DNA of 64,000 nt, taken from contig NZ_MRTH01000022.1 in the NCBI RefSeq assembly GCF_001956045.1, positions 62,001 through 126,000 on the forward strand, written 5' to 3'. Below are positions 8,947 to 15,873 of the stretch, piece by piece; position 1 is the first letter of the stretch, and each line of letters starts with the position of its first letter. The position numbers were made by a program, and so were the translations under genes. This DNA is from Paenibacillus sp. FSL H7-0331 (GTDB lineage: Bacteria; Bacillota; Bacilli; Paenibacillales; NBRC-103111). The notes below the pieces were generated by a model. That model searched no databases, was not told the DNA's origin, and was given only the letters and a program-made list of their open reading frames with translations.

Positions 8947-9744
8947 ATGATCATAATCGCGGGTAACAGCGAGACTGACTTCGATGATAGTAAGCTTTCC
9001 GCGTTGGAAAGAAGCATGTACCAGGCAATGAAAGGCAGTTCCTTCCAATATCGATACGATTCCGTCGCGGGTCTTTTGTTTGAACTGGGGGTGCGTTCCC
9101 ATATCGTAGAATCCGCACGCCTGCTCAATGAGAGCGGTGTCCAATTTTCCGACTTTGAACATTCCCGATGTAATCCTGTATATTGGGATCGTATCGAAAA
9201 CGGAGGGTTTCAACTGAAAAGTGGAGTAACCCCTCATGAGGGGATAAGAGATATTTTTAACAATGGACGCTTGTATGCGTTTGAGTGTGCAACGGCTGTG
9301 ACTATCGTATTGTATAAAGCGGTATTGGAATCCATCGGTCCCCAACAATTTGATATGCTGTTCTCAGATCTTATGTTATATGATTGGCACTTCAACAGTA
9401 ATTTACGCTTGAATGACAGGATGAATCCAATGGAAGCTGTGGCGGGAGATATTCTTTATTTTCAAAACCCTGATTTTGATCCAGCGACTCCTTGGTGGAG
9501 AGGGGAAAACGCCATCCTGCTGGGGCAGGATCTCTATTACGGACACGGTCTTGGAATCAAGACTAGTGATGAAATCGTTGAGGGCCTGAACAAATCCAGA
9601 AAGCCTGGGAGCTTTCAATCCGCATCCTTGGCGGATCGGTTCGATCAGCTAGACTTTTCCTATCTTTGGCGGATTATCACCAGCGATCGTAGAAAGCTAA
9701 TTATCGCAAAGGTAGGAGCGAGATCTTATATATTGAATACCTGA
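8947..9744 (+). CDS. tgl: Spore protein-glutamine gamma-glutamyltransferase (transglutaminase)
   Basis: A 265-residue enzyme that forms isopeptide cross-links between glutamine and lysine side chains of spore coat proteins. It aligns by eye with B. subtilis Tgl along its length: LFELGVRSHIVESA, YAFECATAV with catalytic Cys114, LYDWHF, FQNPDFDPATPWWRGENAI and GHGLGI. The C-terminus is about 20 residues longer than in B. subtilis. There is no signal peptide, as expected for a mother-cell coat enzyme. AGGAGG precedes ATG 8947, and a full sigma-K promoter lies at 8879-8905. Confidence 0.96.
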   Translation: MIIIAGNSETDFDDSKLSALERSMYQAMKGSSFQYRYDSVAGLLFELGVRSHIVESARLLNESGVQFSDFEHSRCNPVYWDRIENGGFQLKSGVTPHEGIRDIFNNGRLYAFECATAVTIVLYKAVLESIGPQQFDMLFSDLMLYDWHFNSNLRLNDRMNPMEAVAGDILYFQNPDFDPATPWWRGENAILLGQDLYYGHGLGIKTSDEIVEGLNKSRKPGSFQSASLADRFDQLDFSYLWRIITSDRRKLIIAKVGARSYILNT

Positions 9745-9752
9745 ATAGTGAA

Positions 9753-9851
9753 AAAGCTGGCCCGAGCTACGCTGATCGATGTATTTCGCACATCAAGGCT
9801 TCAGAAGCTTTTGTATGTGAAATGACGATGCAGCGGCTGTGGACCAGCTTT
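9753..9851. terminator. Long imperfect palindrome between convergent genes
   Basis: The outer arms AAAGCTGG (9753-9760) and CCAGCTTT (9844-9851) are perfect. Inside, CC/GG, CGCTG/CAGCG, ATCG/CGAT, ATTTC/GAAAT and ACAT/ATGT blocks continue to pair with small bulges down to a GCTTCAGAAGC tip, so nearly all of the 99 bases form one stem. It sits between the tgl stop and the stop of the opposing gene and probably terminates both directions. Confidence 0.65.
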
Positions 9852-9881
9852 ATTTAGCAAGATACGAGTGACTTAACCAAC

Positions 9882-10943
9882 TCAGTTCTCTACAACGATT
9901 TTGACTGCTTGGCCGATTGGAGGCAAACTTTTCGTCAAGGTAGGGCCATAGAATGCATACACTTTATCGCCCTGTTTCAACTGATCTAAGGCAATGGGTT
10001 GATTATCTTTCGTGCCAATAATCGGCGTGGAGCTTGAAACGTTCAGTACGATCGTCTCGAAGGAGCTGTCGTTAAGCTTATCGCCTTTGATCACAAGACG
10101 CGTTGTGCCGCCATCGGAAGCGGTTATTTCTTCAATCACTCCCGTGGTGCCTAAGGTTTGTTGAGCGGGACGTGTATCTGTTACGATAATTTTCTTGGCA
10201 TTAGTCATCGGCGGCATGCTCATAGCCATCACCAGACTGTGCTCAGCAGTAATGGACATGCCAAGCTGCAGGTCAGCAAGCTTTAGCTTCTGGTTATCTG
10301 CAGATACGATTTCCGTCTCATCGGAAATGTTCAGTCGAACACCGTGAGCGTAACCATTGAGGCCGATTTCTCCACCTTTTTCACTATAAGTGATGCTCGT
10401 GATGGTTCCTTGCTTGGTTGTAGCCGAAGCGGCTTCTTCACTGCCCTGATTGTTGGAACTGATCGTAATCGTACCCGATGGGCTGGCCATAACTTGCAGC
10501 TTCATCACCTTCTCGAAGTAGGACAACGGTACATAGGTTTTCTCGTTCGTTAGCTCAGGAGTCACCTCGAGCGGAATGTACATTTTGGCAAAGCTGTATT
10601 TGTCTTGTCCAATTTGAAGGGACATCCACTGATTGTCTTTGACGAGCTCCAGTGACTGCGTGTCCTGCGTCCAGGTCAGCTTGTAGCCAAGAGCTTCGGC
10701 AGCAGCGCGGATGGGTACCATAATTTGATTATTGGGTCCAACATATAGTGAAGCTTCTTCTGGTGCAAATCCTTTTCCATTGATAACGAGATTAAATTTC
10801 AGACCCCCGTAGGAATCCTGCGGAATGGAAGCAGAAATCGGCATTGGTTTCACGGGTGCTGGCTCATTTGGAGCTGCGGATACGACGTTGGCTGCTATAA
10901 GGAAGCCAGCAATGACAGAGCCTAATACTTTAAATTGTTTCAT
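9882..10943 (-). CDS. Secreted protein with copper-amine-oxidase-like stalk domain
   Basis: A 353-residue exported protein: a signal peptide with cleavage near VVSAAP (about residue 23), then a stalk domain of the 'copper amine oxidase N-terminal' type (about residues 50-165) with the hallmarks MVPIRAAAEALGYKLTW and YVPLSYFEKV. The last 180 residues are beta-rich with repeated GTITSITY and GVIEEITA type strands. Such domains are abundant on Paenibacillus surface proteins and are thought to be structural or wall-binding; there is no amine oxidase activity here. AGGAGG lies about 12 bases before the ATG. It is a single gene, convergent with tgl. Confidence 0.85.
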   Translation of the reverse strand: MKQFKVLGSVIAGFLIAANVVSAAPNEPAPVKPMPISASIPQDSYGGLKFNLVINGKGFAPEEASLYVGPNNQIMVPIRAAAEALGYKLTWTQDTQSLELVKDNQWMSLQIGQDKYSFAKMYIPLEVTPELTNEKTYVPLSYFEKVMKLQVMASPSGTITISSNNQGSEEAASATTKQGTITSITYSEKGGEIGLNGYAHGVRLNISDETEIVSADNQKLKLADLQLGMSITAEHSLVMAMSMPPMTNAKKIIVTDTRPAQQTLGTTGVIEEITASDGGTTRLVIKGDKLNDSSFETIVLNVSSSTPIIGTKDNQPIALDQLKQGDKVYAFYGPTLTKSLPPIGQAVKIVVEN

Positions 10944-11078
10944 GATGTGGTAATACCTCCTGTTGAGTGTTTGAGTAGGATAGGAACCATGAAGCTCCTT
11001 GTTTGGTCGTTCTCTATAATTGTTAACGTGCAGGTAGTCTGAAATGTTGCAAGTGATTGGAAATCACACTCTGCTTCC

Positions 11079-11092
11079 AAACTGTACAGTTT
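11079..11092. promoter_or_regulatory. Perfect 14-bp palindrome upstream of the beta-lactamase
   Basis: AAACTGTACAGTTT is a perfect palindrome, eight bases upstream of the conserved promoter box at 11100. It is a possible operator for the beta-lactamase or for the divergent stalk-domain gene. It is not repeated at the other promoter that shares the box. Confidence 0.4.
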
Positions 11093-11099
11093 GACGAAA

Positions 11100-11156
11100 T
11101 TGTCAGCAAGTTGCTATCGATTGTCTATTTCATATGGTTCCTCATTCCATTATATT
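11100..11156 (+). promoter_or_regulatory. Activator-type promoter shared with the MecA-like PBP gene
   Basis: Three hexamers, TTGTCA (11100), TTGCTA (11111) and TTGTCT (11121), are spaced 11 and 10 bases apart, as expected for a PhoB-type winged-helix protein binding one face of DNA. A -10-like TATATT at 11151-11156 follows, with no good -35 at the right distance. Over 11101-11130, 25 of 30 bases are identical to 24177-24206 in front of the penicillin-binding protein gene, and CATTATATT lies at the same distance from the box in both. Control by the downstream FHA-winged-helix protein is inference. Confidence 0.6.
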
Positions 11157-11221
11157 CATTCCATTAGGCACTTACACGGATATCAACTTCATTAACTATC
11201 AGTATAGGGGGGGAATCATTT

Positions 11222-12088
11222 TTGAAAAAAAACAAACATGTTGTCGCGACGGGTCTGCTGATTTTCTGGGCATTAGTTGCTGGGTGTTCCAGTCCAACTG
11301 CTGTGGATACGAATTTGAAACAGGAAGAAGCGGATCAAGGAAACAAGCCGCAGACCGAACCGTTGGACATTTCTAACATGCAGGTTGACAAGTACTTTCC
11401 CCATAATAAGGGAACCTTTGTTATGCGGGATATGCTTACGAATCAAACGTTTATATATAACGAAGAACGGGCTCGGAAACCTCAGCCTCCGGAGTCAACT
11501 TTTAAAATTGTTAATGCTTTAATCGGGCTGCAGGTTGGAGTGGTCCAAGACGAATATGAGGTAAAACGCTGGGATGGGGTGAAGAGATCCAGAGGGGAAT
11601 GGAATAAAGATCATACCTTGGGATCGGCTATGCGAGCTTCGGCGGTGTGGTATTATCAGGCTATGGCACGAGATATTGGCAAGGAACGTATGCAGGAATG
11701 GTTAAATAAGCTCAACTACGGTAACAAAGACATTTCCGCAGGCATTGATACATTTTGGTTGAATAGCTCGTTACAAATTTCACCTTTGGAAGAAATGGAG
11801 TTCCTCAGTCGTTTGGTTCAGGAAAAGCTTCCTTTTGACAAAAAACATATGAAGACAGTCAAACGCATGCTGATTCAAGAGGAAGGCGATAACTATACAC
11901 TTTTCGGAAAAACGGGAACAAGGAATAATCCTCCAGCAGGATGGTTTGTAGGTTTTGTCGAAAGTAATTATCACACGTATGTTTTTGCCGCCAATATAGA
12001 TGGACAAGGAACGGTTGCACCGCAAAAGATAAAGGATCTGGCGACCGATATATTAAAGGAATACAGGATTATTGAGCCTAATAAGTAA
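11222..12088 (+). CDS. Class D (OXA-type) beta-lactamase lipoprotein
   Basis: A 288-residue lipoprotein: signal peptide with lipobox LVAGC, so it should be anchored to the outer face of the membrane. All class D motifs are present: S92-T-F-K95 (nucleophile, and the lysine that is carboxylated in the family), S140-A-V142, Y166-G-N168 and K230-T-G232, plus FWLNSSL before the omega region. The family hydrolyses penicillins via an acyl-serine. Start is TTG 11222 behind a G-rich ribosome site. The next gene, an FHA-winged-helix regulator, starts 24 bases on, so both form one operon; no BlaI/BlaR1 pair is present. Confidence 0.93.
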   Translation: MKKNKHVVATGLLIFWALVAGCSSPTAVDTNLKQEEADQGNKPQTEPLDISNMQVDKYFPHNKGTFVMRDMLTNQTFIYNEERARKPQPPESTFKIVNALIGLQVGVVQDEYEVKRWDGVKRSRGEWNKDHTLGSAMRASAVWYYQAMARDIGKERMQEWLNKLNYGNKDISAGIDTFWLNSSLQISPLEEMEFLSRLVQEKLPFDKKHMKTVKRMLIQEEGDNYTLFGKTGTRNNPPAGWFVGFVESNYHTYVFAANIDGQGTVAPQKIKDLATDILKEYRIIEPNK

Positions 12089-12112
12089 GGGTTCGTAAAG
12101 GAGTTAAGCAAA

Positions 12113-12841
12113 ATGTTCGATCAAGATGTGTATATGACTATCAATCAGGGCGAAACTGCCAAGCAGGATAATCCGTGTTATCTGGTCAAACAGGAGACGG
12201 TTATCGGGCGTGTGTGGGAACGGGTGGTCCCGGACATCCATTTTGCCAGCTCTTATATATCCAGAAGGCATGCTGTCGTTGTTGTTGAAAATGATCGTTT
12301 CTTTATTATCGATCTAATGAGCAAGCATGGAACCCGGGTTAATCATACGGTCATTGGTAATAACAAACCTTTTTTGCTCCATGATGGCGATATCATCAGC
12401 CTGGCTAGAGGAGTTGCGGAGCTTACTTTTCATAATAATAACGAAAAGCGTGTCGGGGATACACAGGAATTTCCGCTTCCGACCGAGGATAACAGGGAAG
12501 AACATGATGGCCTGCTTGTTAATATGGACCGAAGGGAGATTATCATTGACGGTGTGCAAATTTACTTATCCAGTAAGGATACCGAGCTATTTGGCCTGCT
12601 GTATCAAATGGCTAACACCGCTGTCAGCTATGATGAAATCCGGATGAACATATGGCCTGAAAGAGCTGCGAATGGAATCGATGATGTTCCTGATGTGGGT
12701 CGCGAGGAAGTCAATACCTTGGTGTATCGATTGCGTAAGAAACTGGCTAAATACGGCAAATATATTATTTCCGTGCCCCGCTACGGGTACATGCTGGATT
12801 TGCAGCAGATGCTGCCCAAGCTGCGCGGCTATAAAGAATAA
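12113..12841 (+). CDS. FHA domain / winged-helix transcriptional regulator
   Basis: A 242-residue cytosolic protein with two domains. Residues 28-100 form an FHA domain (VIGR, then SSYISRRHA and SKHGTRVN), which binds phosphothreonine peptides. Residues 140-235 form a PhoB/OmpR-type winged helix (LSSKDTELFGLLYQM, EVNTLVYRLRKKL, VPRYGYML). It has no receiver domain, so its input is probably Ser/Thr phosphorylation, for example by a PASTA kinase such as PrkC. It lies 24 bases after the class D beta-lactamase and is probably its regulator and a regulator of the matching promoter at 24176; that is inference. Confidence 0.85.
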   Translation: MFDQDVYMTINQGETAKQDNPCYLVKQETVIGRVWERVVPDIHFASSYISRRHAVVVVENDRFFIIDLMSKHGTRVNHTVIGNNKPFLLHDGDIISLARGVAELTFHNNNEKRVGDTQEFPLPTEDNREEHDGLLVNMDRREIIIDGVQIYLSSKDTELFGLLYQMANTAVSYDEIRMNIWPERAANGIDDVPDVGREEVNTLVYRLRKKLAKYGKYIISVPRYGYMLDLQQMLPKLRGYKE

Positions 12842-12864
12842 CATTTGAAAGGACTGTTCACTAT

Positions 12865-13272
12865 ATGATTCCTCCCAAACACATTGTATCTGCTGCGACA
12901 ATCGTGATTAATGATAATAATGAAATATTGCTTATCAAGGGGCCAAGAAGAGGCTGGGAAATGCCAGGAGGACAAGTTGAAGAAGGAGAGTCATTACACA
13001 ACGCTGCAATCAGAGAAACTAAGGAAGAATCAGGAGTTGTTGTTGAGATCATAAGATTTTGTGGAGTATTTCAAAATGTAGAGAGATCAATTGTCAATAC
13101 ATTGTTTTTAGCAAGACCAATTGGAGGACAGTTAACAATAACGAATGAAAGCTTAGATACTAGATATTTTCCAATAGAGGAAGGGTTGAGTATGGTGACG
13201 TGGAAGAATTTTAGGCAGCGGATTGAATATTGTTTAAGAGCTGAGTTACAACCATTTTATATAGAATTTTAA
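12865..13272 (+). CDS. NUDIX hydrolase
   Basis: A 135-residue protein with a complete NUDIX box, beginning GGQVEEGE (about residues 34-41) and ending RETKEESG, so the metal-binding Glu residues are present. The family cleaves nucleoside diphosphates linked to another group; the substrate cannot be told from the sequence. It starts 23 bases after the FHA regulator and could be co-transcribed with it. Its codons are more AT-rich than those of its neighbours, which hints at separate ancestry. Confidence 0.9.
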   Translation: MIPPKHIVSAATIVINDNNEILLIKGPRRGWEMPGGQVEEGESLHNAAIRETKEESGVVVEIIRFCGVFQNVERSIVNTLFLARPIGGQLTITNESLDTRYFPIEEGLSMVTWKNFRQRIEYCLRAELQPFYIEF

Positions 13273-13386
13273 TTACAATTATTATGAGGCAAGTTGATAA
13301 CGCATTCAACTGCACCTGAAAATGAAATTGACTTCCAATTTTCAACAATTCATATATTTCATTATCGGAAATAGCTCTTTGTAGTC

Positions 13387-13406
13387 ATACAACTTATCGG
13401 TTGTAT
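13387..13406. promoter_or_regulatory. Inverted repeat upstream of a small-protein operon
   Basis: ATACAAC and GTTGTAT are separated by six bases, about 50 bases upstream of the 31-codon ORF. It could be an operator or a short RNA hairpin. The rest of 13273-13455 shows nothing else that I can support. Confidence 0.3.
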
Positions 13407-13455
13407 CTTGTAAAGTAGTAAGGTGCAAGTAATTCGGCAAAGGAAGGTGCAGCAT

Positions 13456-13551
13456 ATGCAGAAAACGACAGTTTGTCCACAGTACCCGGATAGCTGGGTC
13501 TATGGTTTGGGTTATGAAGCGACAGAGGCTGAGCTGGGGATCACTGATTAA
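13456..13551 (+). CDS. Putative 31-residue small protein, coupled to the next gene
   Basis: An ATG at 13456 with GGAAGGTG upstream opens a 31-codon frame: it starts MQKTTVCPQYPDSW and ends ATEAELGITD. Its TAA shares one base with the ATG of the next gene (TAATG), a classic translational coupling arrangement. It has one Cys and several aromatic residues, no membrane segment and no recognised family. The overlap and ribosome site argue for translation; it could serve mainly as a leader that delivers ribosomes to the next start, which has only a weak site. Confidence 0.5.
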   Translation: MQKTTVCPQYPDSWVYGLGYEATEAELGITD

Positions 13552-13880
13552 TGAATACTTATTTCAAGCGATATGTTGTTGGAGCCAGTATCCTCGTCGC
13601 TGCAATTGTGATCTCAATGATCGTCCAGGTTGAAGTTACTCCTCCCGATCATACACGACTTATTCTGGAGCGATCCAACCGAGTCTTTATTTCACCTCCG
13701 TGTTTTAATCAGGCAGTGGTTTCGAACAATCTGTCCGACTCAACCTTGAAAAAGGCAAAGGAGCTTGAATACATTGCGGATTCAGCCTGTACCGAACAAT
13801 CAATTACAGCTGTTCATAAATCTATATTACTTGCATGTCTGGAACAAATCGGACTCAAAGAGAGCAGCTGGAACTGGTAA
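13551..13880 (+). CDS. Membrane-anchored hypothetical protein
   Basis: A 109-residue protein with one N-terminal hydrophobic segment (about residues 9-27, YVVGASILVAAIVISMIV), then an extracytoplasmic or soluble part with two cysteines in ISPPCFN and DSACTEQ that could form a disulfide. The pattern of a short anchor plus a PPCFN...CTE tail resembles conserved hypothetical proteins of Paenibacillaceae, but no function is known to me. Translation overlaps the stop of the 31-residue ORF. It converges with the SCO gene. Confidence 0.65.
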   Translation: MNTYFKRYVVGASILVAAIVISMIVQVEVTPPDHTRLILERSNRVFISPPCFNQAVVSNNLSDSTLKKAKELEYIADSACTEQSITAVHKSILLACLEQIGLKESSWNW

Positions 13881-13885
13881 GTCCA

Positions 13886-13912
13886 AGCAGAGGATCGGAA
13901 CGATTCTCTGCT
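13886..13912. terminator. Hairpin between convergent genes
   Basis: AGCAGAG pairs CTCTGCT and ATCG pairs CGAT around a GAA tip. No T tract follows on either strand, so it is a weak terminator at best. It lies between the stop codons of the small membrane protein and the SCO gene. Confidence 0.45.
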
Positions 13913-13932
13913 ATATTCTGGTGTGGAAGAAA

Positions 13933-14550
13933 CTATTTCGATGTTGATGAGGTTAGCTGTCGGATCGATTGTAATATTTCCTGGTTATCCATTTGTTCGC
14001 CCATCGCGAATATTTTACGTATGTTGCCGCTGCCATCAATCAAAAATAAGGACGTAACCGTGTGCATGAACTGGCCATCGGGCATTTTCTGTACAAGCAC
14101 GCCAAAACTTTTAGCAACATCGGCTGTTTCCGCTTCTGTTCCGGTCAGAAGGGTCCAACCGCTGTAGTCCATTCGCATACGATCTCCATACTGTTGGAAC
14201 ACTTCGGGAGTATCCTTGACAGGGTCGAAGGTGACCGACAAGAATTGCACCTGGTCTCCCCACTGGTTGTTCTTTTTAAGGTCCTCCTGCAGCTTCACCA
14301 TATTGTAGGTCGTCAGGGGACAAATGTCCGGACAGCTGGTGAACATAAATTCGACTAAACGCACCTTGCCGTTGGAATCGCTCATATTAAATTTGTGCCC
14401 ATCCAGTTTGTTCAATGTAAAATTAGGGGCCTGTTTGATCACAGGCAATGTGGAACTTCGATTGATCCAGAAAAATACGGAAACGACCATACCCGCCAGC
14501 ATGAGCGTTACCAACAGCTTGAATCCATATTTATGAACAAATGGTTGCAT
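13933..14550 (-). CDS. SCO1/SenC-family copper chaperone for cytochrome oxidase
   Basis: A 205-residue thioredoxin-fold protein held in the membrane by one N-terminal helix (about residues 10-30) with its domain outside. The copper ligands of the family are visible: Cys73-PDI-Cys77 and His163 (FMHTVTS). SCO proteins deliver copper to, or reduce, the CuA site of cytochrome c oxidase subunit II. The gene begins 21 bases after the stop of the cytochrome c gene on the same strand, so the two form an operon consistent with aerobic respiratory assembly. No oxidase subunits of the caa3 type are in the window. Confidence 0.93.
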   Translation of the reverse strand: MQPFVHKYGFKLLVTLMLAGMVVSVFFWINRSSTLPVIKQAPNFTLNKLDGHKFNMSDSNGKVRLVEFMFTSCPDICPLTTYNMVKLQEDLKKNNQWGDQVQFLSVTFDPVKDTPEVFQQYGDRMRMDYSGWTLLTGTEAETADVAKSFGVLVQKMPDGQFMHTVTSLFLIDGSGNIRKIFAMGEQMDNQEILQSIRQLTSSTSK

Positions 14551-14571
14551 ACGAGCCTCTTTCCAGATCGA

Positions 14572-14937
14572 TTATTTTTTCTCTGCCAACCAGCGGGCAA
14601 CATTGGCGATGTCTTCATCCTTCAGTGAGCTTTTAAATGCTGGCATGCCGCCCCGGCCGTTTTGTACTAATTTAAAAAGCTGTTGATCCGTCATTTTACC
14701 GCCAATCTTTTGAAGATTTGGCCCCATTTTCCCTTCCAGATCGGTTCCATGACAGGCGATGCACGATTGCTTGTAAATAGTCTCGGCCGCCTGTGCATTC
14801 ATTGGAGCTTCTGGCATCTTGGGAGCGGTCACCTCTTGTTTGGCCCCACCCTGACGACTATTAATATCCGTGAACAGTACCCCCACACCTAACAAACATG
14901 CAATTCCTAAAATTCCTGCCATCGTCCATTTATACAT
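14572..14937 (-). CDS. Membrane-anchored c-type cytochrome (c550/c551-like)
   Basis: A 121-residue protein: an N-terminal hydrophobic anchor (residues 5-22), a Gln/Pro/Ala linker, and one small cytochrome c domain with the heme attachment motif CIACH and the distal Met in GGMPAF. The domain size and AAETIYKQSC start match the small cytochromes c of Bacillales that pass electrons to the oxidase. ATG at 14937 is chosen because GGAGGAG lies just upstream; the longer frame to 15048 has no ribosome site and would bury the anchor. First gene of an operon with the SCO chaperone. Confidence 0.92.
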   Translation of the reverse strand: MYKWTMAGILGIACLLGVGVLFTDINSRQGGAKQEVTAPKMPEAPMNAQAAETIYKQSCIACHGTDLEGKMGPNLQKIGGKMTDQQLFKLVQNGRGGMPAFKSSLKDEDIANVARWLAEKK

Positions 14938-15158
14938 AGTTGACTCCTCCTTAGAGTTTGGATGCTCAAAGTTTTTCACGGGTAGCTTAGCATGTTGTTG
15001 GAATGCTTGTATATAGCACTTTGGAGTCATGTTCCTATTGCTGACCATACCTTCATACTATTAAATGGCCCTTCTGAGTCATAGGTTTTTCCAAGGAAAT
15101 ATGTTTAGATGAAGTAGGAGTAGGATGACACGATTATGAATTGGAAAGAGGAAAAGGT

Positions 15159-15821
15159 ATGATTCAACCCATTCGTATCATGCTGGTTGATGACCACGAG
15201 CACGCACGTCAAGCTATGCGGGAAATCATTCAGGTGGATTCGAGATTCGATATAGTCTGTGAGGCCTTGAACGGAGAGGAAGCAGTGGCTCTGGCCGAAG
15301 TATGGATGCCTGACCTCATTTTGATGGATATTAACATGCCGAAGCTGGATGGTCTTGGAGCTACCAAGCTGATCAAAGAAAGATTTCCGTACGTGAAAAT
15401 CGTGATGGTTACCGTTTCCGATGACATTACTGATTTGTTTGAGGCTATCAAAAAAGGAGCACAAGGTTATTTGCTCAAAAATTTGCATCCAACCTCCTGG
15501 CATGAATATCTTCATGCTGTCGCAATCGACGAAGCGCCGATGTCCCGTGAGGTAGCGCTGCGGCTGCTTAAAGAGTTTTCAACCTTCAATCGAACGAATA
15601 GAACGCTCACCGAGCCATCTCCGTTAACCGGACGGGAAAAGGAAATATTGGAATGTGTGGCCAAGGGGAGCGGCAACCGCGATATCGCAGTAACTTTGGG
15701 TATTTCGGAGCATACTGTCAAAAATCACCTAAAAAATATTTTGCACAAGCTTCATTTGGAAAACCGGGTTCAACTGATGAGGTATGCATACGATAAGGGC
15801 TGGTTTAAGGGAAGGTTCTAA
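15159..15821 (+). CDS. NarL/FixJ-family response regulator (orphan)
   Basis: A 220-residue two-domain regulator: receiver domain at residues 1-120 (LVDDHE acidic pocket, phospho-acceptor Asp in LILMDINMP, conserved Lys near YLLKN) and a LuxR-type helix-turn-helix at about 150-212 (LTGREKEILECVAKG, DIAVTLGISEHTVKNHL). ATG 15159 follows GAGGAAAAGG; the TTG at 15141 lacks a site. No histidine kinase is adjacent on either side, so its input is unknown. The gene lies between the cytochrome c/SCO operon and cydABCD, so a respiratory role is possible. Confidence 0.9.
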   Translation: MIQPIRIMLVDDHEHARQAMREIIQVDSRFDIVCEALNGEEAVALAEVWMPDLILMDINMPKLDGLGATKLIKERFPYVKIVMVTVSDDITDLFEAIKKGAQGYLLKNLHPTSWHEYLHAVAIDEAPMSREVALRLLKEFSTFNRTNRTLTEPSPLTGREKEILECVAKGSGNRDIAVTLGISEHTVKNHLKNILHKLHLENRVQLMRYAYDKGWFKGRF

Positions 15822-15828
15822 AAGAAAA

Positions 15829-15873
15829 TAAGCGAGACCGACCCAATGACCAGGTCTGGGATGATCCCGCTTA
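15829..15873. terminator. Bidirectional hairpin between the NarL-type gene and cydC
   Basis: AAGCGAGA (15830-15837) pairs imperfectly with TCCCGCTT (15865-15872), with inner GACC/GGTC pairing. It lies in the 50-base gap between the convergent stop codons and overlaps the cydC stop. Confidence 0.5.

Noticed and set aside
11091..11120. A sigma-A promoter TTGACG with TATCGA upstream of the beta-lactamase
   Set aside because: The -10 is poor and it overlaps the conserved repeat block; the TATATT at 11151, conserved in the paired promoter, is a better -10.
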